DNA of 7,750 bases from Ruminococcus sp. UBA1366 (GCA_002306005.1 DBRO01000092.1:32388-40137); one strand, 5' to 3'. Counted from the first letter of the stretch, positions 1 through 6,881 are shown. Made by a program: numbers and translations. The notes: a model not told the origin generated them from the letters alone.

Positions 1-1418
1 GCAGATGCGCACAAAATACAGGACGTTAAGGCTGCCGCAAGCAGAACTTTGTTCTGCCATTTTTTGAGCAGCGGCAGATTTTTCACAAACAAATAAAATA
101 ACACCGCACAGGAACCAAACACGTACTGATAATAAATACTGTACTGATAAGGATAGGTTGTCGCCAGATTCACCACCACAACCGGTATCAGCAGCAAAAA
201 ATCATATAATTTCCGGCTGAAAAACGGCAAAAACATCAACGGTGCAAATACAAAAATCACAAAAACCAGCTTGTCCTCCGAAAGCAAATGGGACAAAAAG
301 AACGAAGGATTCTTTATCACATTCAGCATCACGTCCGTGAGGGAATCCTGTCCCGCCAATAAATACACGGAATAACGATCCACCTTTACGCCCTCACCGA
401 AATGATCGATAAAACGGTTGGCAAGTACAAATCCAACTACACCGCCGCCCAACGTCAGTGCCGGCAGCATTTTTTTCTTCATGTGGAACAGCTCGTACAA
501 CGCAATTACCGCTAAATACAGCCCGGCATCTTCCTTCACGCAGAGCAGCAGGATTGCCGTCACTGCTGTGCCCACGCGCTTATGTTCTTCCATAAACCAA
601 AATAGCCAGAGAATGAGCGGCGTTAAGAACATATTTTCATGGATGTCATAGAAATTTGCCGTGGCAAACGCCGGATAGCACAAAAACACAACTGCCGCCA
701 AAAAGCTTTGCTTTGTGCCAAGCCCGAACCGCCTGCACAACAGCAAAATCGGAAACACGCCGCTGTAAACCACAAGCGCTTGCATCACAAGTAAGCTTTC
801 CGGCGAACGAAAAATCAGATACACCGGCAGCAGGAGATAAAAAATCGGCGAAAAATGCACTTGAAAATGCGACATCAACTCATTGCGTTCCACTGTGGTA
901 TATTGAATCCCCGTTTTCGCCATATTCTCAAACATTTGTAGAAAAATCCCCAAATCGTAGTTCGAGGAACCGTACGCCACATACCGAAGAATCGTTCCGG
1001 CAGAAATTATCCCAACGACCAGCAGAAAAAGCAGTCCCGTGGCAGCAAACAGCCGCTTTTGCCCAAAATTCCACGGGAAACGCGGCGTATGCACTTTCAG
1101 AATCACCAGCGTGAGCAGCAACACGCATATCGCCGCATAGTAAACGCTGTTATTCATCACAAAGCCAATGGATAACACCGTATATCCGAACAAAGAATAC
1201 ACCAAAAATTGCGTATAAATCCGATGCAAAAGATGAAAACACACCGCATAACCGGTAAATGCAATGCCAAACATCACTGCTGATGACAACAACGAAACAA
1301 GCCCGCTGTAGCTTACGCTAAGCGGGTCGTCTTGATAAATCAGTAGGTTGCAAATTAGGGTGAGCACATAAGCGCCCACTGCCGAACTAAGCAGATTGTT
1401 CCGCAATGAATAGTTCAT
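1..1418 (-). CDS. DUF2079 family polytopic membrane protein (partial, C-terminus beyond left edge)
   Basis: The frame is open for 472 codons from ATG 1418-1416 to the window edge, so only the C-terminus is missing. The start is set by GGAG at 1428-1431, nine bases upstream, and by a promoter just beyond. The protein is a string of hydrophobic helices with short loops. Family-like motifs are YDLGIF (residues 154-159), HFQVHFSPIFYLLLP (from 184), NFYDIHEN (255-262) and KEDAGLYL (295-302), followed by an RYSVY segment and a Tyr-rich YPYQYS stretch near 430. This pattern matches DUF2079 (PF09852), predicted integral membrane proteins related to the GT-C glycosyltransferase fold. Asp155 in the first large extracytoplasmic loop is where GT-C enzymes keep a metal-binding acid. 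By analogy it may transfer sugars from a lipid-linked donor, but no substrate is known. It lies 82 bp downstream of htpG on the same strand yet has its own promoter. Family assignment is fairly secure; enzymatic activity is inference. Confidence 0.85.
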   Translation of the reverse strand, partial: MNYSLRNNLLSSAVGAYVLTLICNLLIYQDDPLSVSYSGLVSLLSSAVMFGIAFTGYAVCFHLLHRIYTQFLVYSLFGYTVLSIGFVMNNSVYYAAICVLLLTLVILKVHTPRFPWNFGQKRLFAATGLLFLLVVGIISAGTILRYVAYGSSNYDLGIFLQMFENMAKTGIQYTTVERNELMSHFQVHFSPIFYLLLPVYLIFRSPESLLVMQALVVYSGVFPILLLCRRFGLGTKQSFLAAVVFLCYPAFATANFYDIHENMFLTPLILWLFWFMEEHKRVGTAVTAILLLCVKEDAGLYLAVIALYELFHMKKKMLPALTLGGGVVGFVLANRFIDHFGEGVKVDRYSVYLLAGQDSLTDVMLNVIKNPSFFLSHLLSEDKLVFVIFVFAPLMFLPFFSRKLYDFLLLIPVVVVNLATTYPYQYSIYYQYVFGSCAVLFYLFVKNLPLLKKWQNKVLLAAALTSCILCAS

Positions 1419-1432
1419 AGTCAGCTTCTCCA

Positions 1433-1452
1433 GTTATTGTGTTACGATAACA
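1433..1452. promoter_or_regulatory. Dyad at the predicted +1 of the DUF2079 promoter (candidate operator)
   Basis: TGTTA-CGA-TAACA (1440-1452) is a perfect 5-bp inverted repeat abutting the -10 box and covering the expected transcription start. A longer overlapping dyad, GTTAT...ATAAC (1433-1451), extends into the leader and can pair over eight positions with one G-T wobble. A binding site here would block a very strong promoter. No regulator can be named from the sequence, and the AT-rich composition makes chance possible. Confidence 0.35.
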
Positions 1453-1480
1453 TTATAACGGATTTCTTCTGCCTTGTCAA
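1452..1480 (-). promoter_or_regulatory. Sigma-A promoter of the DUF2079 gene, perfect consensus
   Basis: On the minus strand TTGACA (1475-1480) and TATAAT (1452-1457) are separated by exactly 17 bases (1458-1474). Both hexamers match the sigma-A consensus at every position. The predicted transcription start is near 1445, giving a leader of about 27 nt. The -35 begins only 20 bp after the htpG stop codon, and no terminator lies between, so htpG read-through may add to expression. Confidence 0.85.
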
Positions 1481-1500
1481 CTTTTTCTTGTTTCGCCGGC

Positions 1501-3396
1501 TTACGCGTTTGCCATCAAATCTGCCATCAGGGACGAAAACTCTGACGGGTTCTCCAAGTTCACGCCCTCAATCAGCAATGCCTGCGAATACAGCAGCTTG
1601 GTATATGCCGCAAGCTTGTCCTTGTCCGAAGCATACAGGGTTTTTAGCTTTTCAAAAACCGGATGCGCAGCATTGAGTTCCAGCACCTTTTTCGCCTCAA
1701 CCTTTTCGCCATTTGCACCGGTCTGGGGCATTTCGTTCAGAATCTTCTCCATCTCCACGCTGATTTCACCTTCGCTGGTGATGCAAACCGGATGGGTTTT
1801 CAGCCTGCTCGAAACGCGCACTTCCGTAATCTTATCGCCCAGCGTTTCTTTCATGAACGCGAACATATCCTTGCTGTCCTCGGCGGTTTTCTTGATTTCT
1901 TCCTTTTCCTCCTCGGTTCCCAAATCCAAATCGCCGGCAGTCACGGATTTAAACTGCTTGGAGTCGTATTCCATCAGCATTTTAATTGCAAATTCGTCCA
2001 CATTATCCGTCAGGTACAGAATTTCGTAACCCTTTTCGCGTACCATCTCTGTCTGCGGCAGCATTTCCAACCGCGCTACGGAATCGCCCGATGCATAGTA
2101 AATGAACTTCTGGTCTTCCTTCATGCGCGAAACATATTCGGCAAGCGTCACCAGCTTGTTCTCAAACGAGGACGTAAACATCAGCAGGTCTTTCAGCGCA
2201 TCCTTGTTCATGCCGTAGGACTGATACACACCAAATTTTAACTGCAAACCGAATGCCTGAAAGAACTTTTCGTAATCTTCCCGACGGTTGTCCCGCATTT
2301 TGGTGAGTTCATTCTTGATGCTTTTTTCAATATTTTTGGCAATGATTTTTAGCTGGCGATCGTGTTGGAGCATTTCCCGCGAGATATTCAGCGACAAATC
2401 CTCGGAATCCACCAATCCGCGCACAAAGCTGAAATAATCCGGCAGCAGATCGGCGCATTTTTCCATAATCATCACGCCGCTGGAGTAGAGCGTCAAGCCC
2501 TTTTCAAACTCCTTGGAATAATAATCAAACGGCGCTTTTGCGGGGATGAACAACAGCGCATTATACGTTGCCGTACCCTCATTTTTCGCATGAATATACG
2601 CAAGCGGCGTTTCATAATCGTAATACGTATCCTTATAGAAGGTTTGGTAATCCTCCGCTTTCAGCTCGCTTTTGTTCTTTTTCCAAATTGGCACCATGCT
2701 ATTCAGCGTGGTCAGTTCGCGGTGCGGAACACTTTCTTTCTTTTCCTCATCATACTCGTACTTATCCATCTCCATTTGAATCGGATACCGGATATAATCG
2801 GAATATTTCTTCACCAAATTTTTCAGCTCATATTCCTGCGTGTACTTATCATAATCCTCCTCGTCTGCGTTTTCTTTTAACTGGAGAACAATTTCCGTGC
2901 CGGCGGTTTCCTTTTCACATTCCTCCATGGTATAGCCGTCCGTGCCGGAGGAAGCCCAACGGTACGCCTTGTTTGCGCCATATGCCTTGGAGGTCACCGT
3001 CACCGCGCTTGCCACCATAAAGGCGGAATAAAATCCCACGCCGAACTGCCCGATGATATTCACGTCCTCGCCCAGCTCGTTGTCTTTTTTAAAGGAAAGC
3101 GAACCGCTCTTTGCAATCGTACCGAGGTTTGCTTCCAGCTCCTCCGCCGTCATGCCAATGCCGTTGTCCGCAATCGTCAGTGTGCGCGCCTTGCTGTCCG
3201 GCGTAATTAAAATCCGGAACTCCTCGCGTTTCATACCCACGGAGGTATCCGTCAGGGACTTGAAATACAGCTTGTCCATCGCATCGCTTGCGTTGGAAAT
3301 CAGCTCCCGCAGGAAAATTTCCTTGTGCGTATATATGGAGTTTATCATCATTTCCAACAGCCGCTTGGATTCCGCCTTAAACTCTTTTGTTTCCAT
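1501..3396 (-). CDS. htpG: HtpG, bacterial Hsp90 molecular chaperone
   Basis: A 631-residue cytosolic ATP-dependent chaperone of the Hsp90 family, the usual length for HtpG. The N-terminal GHKL ATPase carries [12 protein letters not shown] with Glu31 (general base) and Asn35 (Mg-ATP), DNGIGM at 77-82, IAKSGS at 94-99 and the GQFGVG lid glycines at 116-121. The middle domain holds NISREML, whose Arg contacts the gamma-phosphate. The C-terminal dimerisation domain is complete and, as in bacteria, lacks MEEVD. The frame stays open upstream to 3444, but that would place the start inside the CIRCE operator. METKEF at 3396 matches the family N-terminus and is preceded by AAAGGA (3408-3413). Expression is expected to be HrcA-controlled through the perfect CIRCE. 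It is divergent from the HD-domain gene; the DUF2079 gene follows on the same strand. Nothing is missing or broken. Confidence 0.98.
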   Translation of the reverse strand: METKEFKAESKRLLEMMINSIYTHKEIFLRELISNASDAMDKLYFKSLTDTSVGMKREEFRILITPDSKARTLTIADNGIGMTAEELEANLGTIAKSGSLSFKKDNELGEDVNIIGQFGVGFYSAFMVASAVTVTSKAYGANKAYRWASSGTDGYTMEECEKETAGTEIVLQLKENADEEDYDKYTQEYELKNLVKKYSDYIRYPIQMEMDKYEYDEEKKESVPHRELTTLNSMVPIWKKNKSELKAEDYQTFYKDTYYDYETPLAYIHAKNEGTATYNALLFIPAKAPFDYYSKEFEKGLTLYSSGVMIMEKCADLLPDYFSFVRGLVDSEDLSLNISREMLQHDRQLKIIAKNIEKSIKNELTKMRDNRREDYEKFFQAFGLQLKFGVYQSYGMNKDALKDLLMFTSSFENKLVTLAEYVSRMKEDQKFIYYASGDSVARLEMLPQTEMVREKGYEILYLTDNVDEFAIKMLMEYDSKQFKSVTAGDLDLGTEEEKEEIKKTAEDSKDMFAFMKETLGDKITEVRVSSRLKTHPVCITSEGEISVEMEKILNEMPQTGANGEKVEAKKVLELNAAHPVFEKLKTLYASDKDKLAAYTKLLYSQALLIEGVNLENPSEFSSLMADLMANA

Positions 3397-3437
3397 GATA
3401 AAACCATTCCTTTCTCTTTCATGCTTTTCCGCAAAGT

Positions 3438-3464
3438 TTAGCACTCTATTATCAAGAGTGCTAA
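3438..3464. promoter_or_regulatory. CIRCE operator (HrcA binding site) of htpG
   Basis: TTAGCACTC (3438-3446), nine bases, then GAGTGCTAA (3456-3464): an exact match to the CIRCE consensus TTAGCACTC-N9-GAGTGCTAA. HrcA binds this element and releases it on heat stress. It overlaps the predicted transcription start and ends 41 bp before the htpG ATG, the standard arrangement for repression and for placing the inverted repeat in the mRNA 5' end. Confidence 0.97.
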
Positions 3465-3468
3465 ATCT

Positions 3469-3497
3469 ATTATAGCGAGCTTACTTGTAAAAATCAA
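3469..3497 (-). promoter_or_regulatory. Sigma-A promoter of htpG
   Basis: On the minus strand TTGATT (3492-3497) and TATAAT (3469-3474) are 17 bases apart. The -10 lies four bases upstream of CIRCE, so initiation would occur within the operator near 3462. A weaker second candidate, TTAACA (3541-3546) with N16 to TATAAT (3519-3524), sits further upstream in AT-rich DNA and would also transcribe through CIRCE. Confidence 0.88.
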
Positions 3498-3562
3498 GGG
3501 TATTCTTAATATTACAATATTATATTTACATTATGTTCATTGTTAAAAAACCTGCGAAACGC

Positions 3563-3591
3563 TTGCATTTTTCTTCCCAACATGATATAAA
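3563..3591 (+). promoter_or_regulatory. Extended -10 sigma-A promoter for the HD-domain / PF06541 unit
   Basis: TTGCAT (3563-3568), 17 bases, TATAAA (3586-3591), with TG at 3583-3584 giving an extended -10 (TGATATAAA). The predicted start is near 3598, 38 nt before the ATG at 3636. It is divergent from the htpG promoter, with about 65 bp of AT-rich DNA between their -35 boxes. Confidence 0.75.
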
Positions 3592-3635
3592 TAAAGTATG
3601 ACCTTTTAATTTCAACAAAAAAAGGATTTGTGCTC

Positions 3636-4157
3636 ATGCGGTTTTTTCAAATACACCGGCTCCATCCGGATTTGGCGGAATATCTCCCCTGTGTGCGAGA
3701 GCTTTTTAGCGACCGTGCCGTGCTTTCCATGGACGAATACCTTTCCCACGGCAATATTACCACGCTGGAACACAGTATTTATGTTTCATTCCTGAGCTTT
3801 TTGGTTTGCCGACGGCTGGGACTGGATTACCGCGCCGCCGCAAGAGGCGGGCTGCTTCACGATTTTTATCTTTACGACTGGCATGACAACACCCACCCGC
3901 GCTGGCATGGATTCAAGCACGCCGCCTACGCACTGAAAAACGCCGAACAGCGATTTGCTTTAACAAAAAAAGAGCGCGATATTATCCGCAAGCATATGTT
4001 TCCGCTCAATCTCTCGCCGCCGCATTGTCTGGAAAGCCTGATTGTGAACTGCGTGGATAAGTACTGCGCGTTTGCCGAAACCGTACTGACCTTTCACCGG
4101 CAGGCCATTAAAGGGACAACCACGTCCATCCTTGGACGATGTTTTGCCCAATTATAA
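3636..4157 (+). CDS. Small HD-domain protein, predicted metal-dependent phosphohydrolase
   Basis: A 173-residue soluble protein with the HD superfamily signature: His46 (LEHSIYVS), His75-Asp76 (GGLLHDFYLYDWH) and Asp141 (VNCVDKYC), the H...HD...D metal ligands. Additional histidines at 91, 95 and 120 (HGFKHA, RKHMFPL) could supply a second metal site. HD enzymes hydrolyse phosphate esters, often of nucleotides, but the substrate cannot be read from sequence; no GYP, RelA-like or nucleic-acid-binding domain is fused. ATG 3636 is chosen over GTG 3630 because AAAGGA (3621-3626) is nine bases from the ATG and only three from the GTG. A PF06541 membrane protein follows after 58 bp with no terminator, so the two are probably co-transcribed and may work together at the membrane. 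Domain call is strong; substrate and role unknown. Confidence 0.88.
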   Translation: MRFFQIHRLHPDLAEYLPCVRELFSDRAVLSMDEYLSHGNITTLEHSIYVSFLSFLVCRRLGLDYRAAARGGLLHDFYLYDWHDNTHPRWHGFKHAAYALKNAEQRFALTKKERDIIRKHMFPLNLSPPHCLESLIVNCVDKYCAFAETVLTFHRQAIKGTTTSILGRCFAQL

Positions 4158-4164
4158 TAAGCAG

Positions 4165-4215
4165 AAAGGAGCTGTGTGAATACCGAAATACACTCCGGTA
4201 TTCACCAAACAACCT
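4165..4215 (+). promoter_or_regulatory. Leader of the PF06541 gene: Shine-Dalgarno separated from ATG by a perfect hairpin
   Basis: The only strong Shine-Dalgarno, AAAGGAG at 4165-4171, is 44 nt from the ATG at 4216. Between them GTGAATACCG (4176-4185) and CGGTATTCAC (4196-4205) form a perfect 10-bp stem with a 10-nt loop. If the stem forms, the effective distance shrinks to about 14 nt (4 + 10). No U-tract follows, so it is not a typical terminator. The upstream in-frame codon before the region is TGA 4177-4179, which rules out an upstream start. Confidence 0.6.
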
Positions 4216-4983
4216 ATGACTTTTGCCACGTTGTTCTTATACTTCTTTTTTTACAGTGTCATCGGCTGGATTTACGAAAGTATTCTCTGTTCCGTGGAGG
4301 AGCACAAGCCGGTCAACCGCGGATTTCTCACCGGCCCATACTGTCCCGTTTATGGCTTTGGCGGACTTTTTTCCGCGCTGATTTTTTACGGCAGAACGGA
4401 TAACGTTGTTGTGCTGTTTTTTGCCGGCGCACTGCTCACCGGCGCAGTGGAGTACCTTACCGCCGTGGTTTTGGAAAAGCTGTTCTCCGCAAAATGGTGG
4501 GATTATTCCAACTACCGGTTTAATATTCAAGGGCGCGTCTGTCTGTTGGGCGTAACGGTTTTCGCCCTGTTGATTATCCTGCAAATTTATGTTCTGCACC
4601 CGACATTACTGCGCGTGCTGTCGCATTTCTCAAACATAGCGATTGAAATTACTGCCGGAATTCTTTTTTTCATTATGTTTACAGACACCGCCTACACGGT
4701 TATTCATCTGCTCCGCCTGAACAACCGCCTTGCCGAAATCCAAAAGAACATCGATGCGTTCCGCGAAAAATACACCGAGCGCAAGGATGCCTTGCTCAAT
4801 ACTCTTACTGCAAAATTTGAGGAAACGGAATTTTTCAACGACCATGTGAAACGCCTGATTGCCGTTCACCGGTTCCAAAACCACCGGCTTGCGCGTGCAT
4901 TCCCGAAACTGACGCACACCAAACATAACGATGCTTGGCAAAAGCTCCGCAGCTTTGCCCTGCCAAACAAACGCGAAAGATAG
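4216..4983 (+). CDS. PF06541 (CmpB-like 'putative ABC transporter permease') membrane protein
   Basis: 255 residues. The N-terminal two thirds are hydrophobic, with likely membrane helices at about 4-20, 47-60, 64-86, 108-127 and 138-163. Conserved features are GWIYES (17-22), NRGFLTGPYCPVYGFG (34-49), an EY pair at 79-80 and WWDYSNY...NIQGRVCL (94-110), which I recognise as PF06541. That family is named an ABC-type permease, yet it usually lacks an adjacent ATPase and none is present here, so the transport role is unproven. Residues 165-255 form a charged, helical cytoplasmic tail (NNRLAEIQKNIDAFREKY...) that may be a coiled coil or partner-binding region. ATG 4216 gives the family-typical N-terminus; the frame is closed upstream by TGA 4177-4179, and the Shine-Dalgarno lies across a hairpin. 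It follows the HD-domain gene and converges on tsf. Confidence 0.85.
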   Translation: MTFATLFLYFFFYSVIGWIYESILCSVEEHKPVNRGFLTGPYCPVYGFGGLFSALIFYGRTDNVVVLFFAGALLTGAVEYLTAVVLEKLFSAKWWDYSNYRFNIQGRVCLLGVTVFALLIILQIYVLHPTLLRVLSHFSNIAIEITAGILFFIMFTDTAYTVIHLLRLNNRLAEIQKNIDAFREKYTERKDALLNTLTAKFEETEFFNDHVKRLIAVHRFQNHRLARAFPKLTHTKHNDAWQKLRSFALPNKRER

Positions 4984-5001
4984 AGCATACGAATATAAAC
5001 A

Positions 5002-5029
5002 AACGGCACCGGAAAAATCCGATGCCGTT
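5002..5029. terminator. Terminator between convergent PF06541 gene and tsf
   Basis: AACGGCA (5002-5008) and TGCCGTT (5023-5029) flank an inner CGGA/TCCG stem with an AAAA loop. The single imperfection, C5009 against A5022, is a mismatch in plus-strand RNA but a G-U wobble in minus-strand RNA, so the stem is fully paired for the rpsB-tsf transcript. The minus-strand continuation is U-rich (TTTGTTTATATT); the plus side is weaker (ATTGGTTTAT). It is best read as the rpsB-tsf terminator, probably also used by the opposing unit. Confidence 0.82.
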
Positions 5030-5047
5030 ATTGGTTTATCTAAAATT

Positions 5048-5962
5048 TTATTTCACCATGGATGCAACTTCATCCGCGAAGTTATCCTGCTTTTTCTCGA
5101 TACCCTCACCGCGTGCAAAGCGAACAAACTCCACAACCTCGATTTTTCCACCGAGTTTCTTAGCTTCCTGCTCCACATACTTGCCGACAGAAACCTTGTC
5201 TTCCTTTACGAAAGCCTGTTCCAGCAGGCAGTTTTCGGAGAAAAACTTGCCCATCTTGCCGTCCGCGATTTTGGAAAGCACCTGCTCCGGCTTGTTTGCC
5301 ATTTTGGGATCTTCCGCCATCTGCGCCATAATGATTTGCTTTTCCTCGTCCTGCTTTTCCGCCGGAACGGATGCTCTGTTCAGGAATGCCGGATTCATTG
5401 CGGCAATTTGCAGCGCACAGTCCTTGCCCACGGAAAATACCGCATCCGCCGCCAAATCAGTATCCAGCTTCACCATCACGCCGATACTTCCGCCGCTATG
5501 CACATAAGGCACCAGCACGCCCTCCATGCGGGCAAACCGGCGAACCTTCATGTTCTCACGGATTTTCAGGAAAATATCCTGCAGCAGTTCTTCCACGGTC
5601 TTGTCCGAACCGCTTGCAGGTGTTTTCATCAGCGCGTCCACATCGGCGGGATTCTTTTCGAGAATCGTTTCCGCAACCGTGTTTACAAACGCCTTAAACT
5701 CCTCGTTCTGCGCCACAAAGTCTGTTTCGCAGTTTACCTCTACAACAGCGCCCACGCCATCCTTGACCACTGCGGTAACAATACCCTCAGCAGCAACGCG
5801 TCCGCTTTTCTTTGCCTGTGTCGCCAGTCCCTTTTCGCGCAGAATGACAATCGCCTTTTCGGTGTCGCCGTCCGCTTCCACCAGCGCCTTTTTACAATCC
5901 ATCATACCAACGCCGGTCTGCTCTCTGAGCGCCGCGACGTCTTTTGCCGTAATATTCGCCAT
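5048..5962 (-). CDS. tsf: Translation elongation factor Ts
   Basis: EF-Ts is the cytosolic nucleotide exchange factor that releases GDP from EF-Tu. This 304-residue protein is full length. The N-terminal UBA-like domain (1-50) starts MANITAKDVAALREQTGVGMMDCKKAL; the core carries NCETDFVAQNEEF, where Asp81-Phe82 of the TDFV motif (80-83) insert near the EF-Tu Mg site; the second core subdomain follows, including IAAMNPAFL and a C-terminal half ending VEFVRFARGEGIEKK. The start at 5962 has AGGA (5974-5977) 11 bases upstream; an ATG at 5969-5967 is out of frame. It is the second gene of the rpsB-tsf operon, 48 bp after rpsB, and ends 19 bp before a terminator hairpin. The usual partners pyrH and frr do not follow: the next gene is the convergent membrane protein. 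Confidence 0.98.
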   Translation of the reverse strand: MANITAKDVAALREQTGVGMMDCKKALVEADGDTEKAIVILREKGLATQAKKSGRVAAEGIVTAVVKDGVGAVVEVNCETDFVAQNEEFKAFVNTVAETILEKNPADVDALMKTPASGSDKTVEELLQDIFLKIRENMKVRRFARMEGVLVPYVHSGGSIGVMVKLDTDLAADAVFSVGKDCALQIAAMNPAFLNRASVPAEKQDEEKQIIMAQMAEDPKMANKPEQVLSKIADGKMGKFFSENCLLEQAFVKEDKVSVGKYVEQEAKKLGGKIEVVEFVRFARGEGIEKKQDNFADEVASMVK

Positions 5963-5995
5963 TTTTCATTCAATCCTTTCCATGGTTTATCGTTC

Positions 5996-6009
5996 CCGCA
6001 AGCATGCGG
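5996..6009 (-). other. Small hairpin in the rpsB-tsf intercistronic gap
   Basis: CCGCA (5996-6000) and TGCGG (6005-6009) form a 5-bp stem with a 4-nt loop starting immediately after the rpsB stop codon. It lacks a U-tract. It could protect the rpsB 3' end, attenuate slightly, or modulate tsf expression; it could also be chance, given its short stem. Confidence 0.35.
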
Positions 6010-6010
6010 C

Positions 6011-6742
6011 TTATTCTTCCGTAGCCGTTTCTTCCGCAGCTTCTTCCGCCGCGTCCTGCTGGCCCTGCTTGCCCTCGATAATCGCGTTCGCCATGCAGCC
6101 TGAAATCAGCTTTACTGCACGAATCGCATCGTCATTTCCGGGAATAACATAATCCACTTCGTCCGGATCGCAGTTGGTATCCACAATTGCCACAACCGGA
6201 ATGCCCAGTTTTCTGGCTTCGGAAACCGCAATTTTTTCCTTGCGCGGGTCTACCACGAACAGCGCGCCCGGCAGTTTGTTCATGTTCTTAATGCCGCCGA
6301 GGAATTTCTCCAGCTTTTCGATTTCGAGGTTCAGCTTGATAACTTCCTTTTTCGGGAGCAAATCAAACGTGCCATCGGTTTCCATTGCATGGAGCTGTTC
6401 TAATCTCTTGATTCTTCTCTGAATGGTTTTGAAATTGGTCATCATACCGCCCAGCCATCTTGCGTTCACATAGTGCGCGCCGGAACGGATTGCCTCTTCC
6501 TTAATGGACTCTCCCGCCTGCTTTTTGGTTCCCACAAAAAGAACCTCGCCGCCCTGTGCCGCAACGTCGCGGACAAACAGGTATGCGCTCTCCAGCTTTC
6601 TCACCGTCTTTTGCAGATCGATGATGTAGATTCCATTTCTTTCCGTAAAGATATACGGTGCCATTTTGGGGTTCCATCTTCTGGTCTGGTGTCCAAAGTG
6701 AACGCCCGCCTCCAGAAGCTGCTTCATTGATACGACTGCCAT
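6011..6742 (-). CDS. rpsB: 30S ribosomal protein S2
   Basis: S2 is a 30S subunit protein at the head-body junction, added late in assembly and needed for S1 or initiation functions in many bacteria. The 243 residues are full length. Near the N-terminus is the first family signature, [18 protein letters not shown], then [19 protein letters not shown] and the second signature region, [12 protein letters not shown] followed by [31 protein letters not shown]. The last 17 residues are an Ala/Glu-rich acidic tail, common in this family. The start at 6742 is fixed by GGAGGG (6751-6756) eight bases upstream. It is the first gene of the operon with tsf and has its own promoter and a structured leader. 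In E. coli this operon is autoregulated by S2; whether that holds here is inference. Confidence 0.98.
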   Translation of the reverse strand: MAVVSMKQLLEAGVHFGHQTRRWNPKMAPYIFTERNGIYIIDLQKTVRKLESAYLFVRDVAAQGGEVLFVGTKKQAGESIKEEAIRSGAHYVNARWLGGMMTNFKTIQRRIKRLEQLHAMETDGTFDLLPKKEVIKLNLEIEKLEKFLGGIKNMNKLPGALFVVDPRKEKIAVSEARKLGIPVVAIVDTNCDPDEVDYVIPGNDDAIRAVKLISGCMANAIIEGKQGQQDAAEEAAEETATEE

Positions 6743-6847
6743 TTGCAGTTCCCTCCGTTTGGTTTAAATTTTCCTCCGCCGCGCTTAGCTTGCCTTCACC
6801 GCAAAAACTTACGGAACCACGGCAAAAACGCAGGCGTGCGAATTGCT
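6743..6847 (-). promoter_or_regulatory. Structured 5' leader of rpsB (candidate autoregulatory region)
   Basis: About 105 nt separate the predicted transcription start from the rpsB ATG, long for a simple leader. The RNA contains a CCGUAA/UUGCGG hairpin (6799-6814) with a GUUU loop, a shorter CGCA/UGCG stem followed by five U near the 5' end (around 6825-6841), and two copies of GUUUUUGC 21 nt apart. A purine-rich GGCGGAGG stretch (about 6773-6780) precedes the true Shine-Dalgarno. I cannot match it to a named ribosomal-protein leader class. Confidence 0.4.
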
Positions 6848-6852
6848 CTAAT

Positions 6853-6881
6853 ATTATATCACTTTTTCAAGCACATTGCAA
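6853..6881 (-). promoter_or_regulatory. Sigma-A promoter of the rpsB-tsf operon
   Basis: On the minus strand TTGCAA (6876-6881), 17 bases, TATAAT (6853-6858). The -10 is a perfect match and the -35 matches four of six. Initiation is expected near 6846. The -35 lies 14 bp beyond the stop codon of the upstream ylmC-like gene, with no terminator visible between. Confidence 0.85.

Noticed and set aside
418..1128. Short open frames on both strands within 418-1128
   Set aside because: They overlap the DUF2079 frame, which is open for 472 codons and contains family motifs; the short frames have no family resemblance.
3397..3444. Upstream extension of htpG to an ATG at 3444
   Set aside because: That start lies inside the CIRCE operator and at the predicted transcript 5' end; METKEF at 3396 has a ribosome site and the family N-terminus.
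1598..3475. Several plus-strand open frames of 140-190 codons opposite htpG
   Set aside because: All are antisense to a full-length, clearly intact htpG and none shows a recognisable domain or ribosome site.
3501..3546. AATATT repeats in the htpG/HD intergenic region as an operator
   Set aside because: The DNA is very AT-rich and AATATT is self-complementary, so such repeats are expected by chance; at most an UP-element-like or weak second promoter region.
4176..4205. Inverted repeat as a terminator of the HD-domain gene
   Set aside because: A perfect stem but no U-tract follows on either strand, and it lies between a ribosome site and a start codon.
4176..4403. 75-codon frame starting GTG 4176 with AAAGGAG four bases upstream
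   Set aside because: It overlaps the PF06541 gene in another frame and shows no domain. A short leader peptide remains possible but is not supported enough to call a gene.
4931..6103. 390-codon open frame on the plus strand opposite tsf and the end of rpsB
   Set aside because: It is antisense to two certain genes, has no Shine-Dalgarno or family-like sequence, is rich in His/Leu/Phe/Arg as expected for an antisense shadow, and overlaps the end of the PF06541 gene and the terminator.
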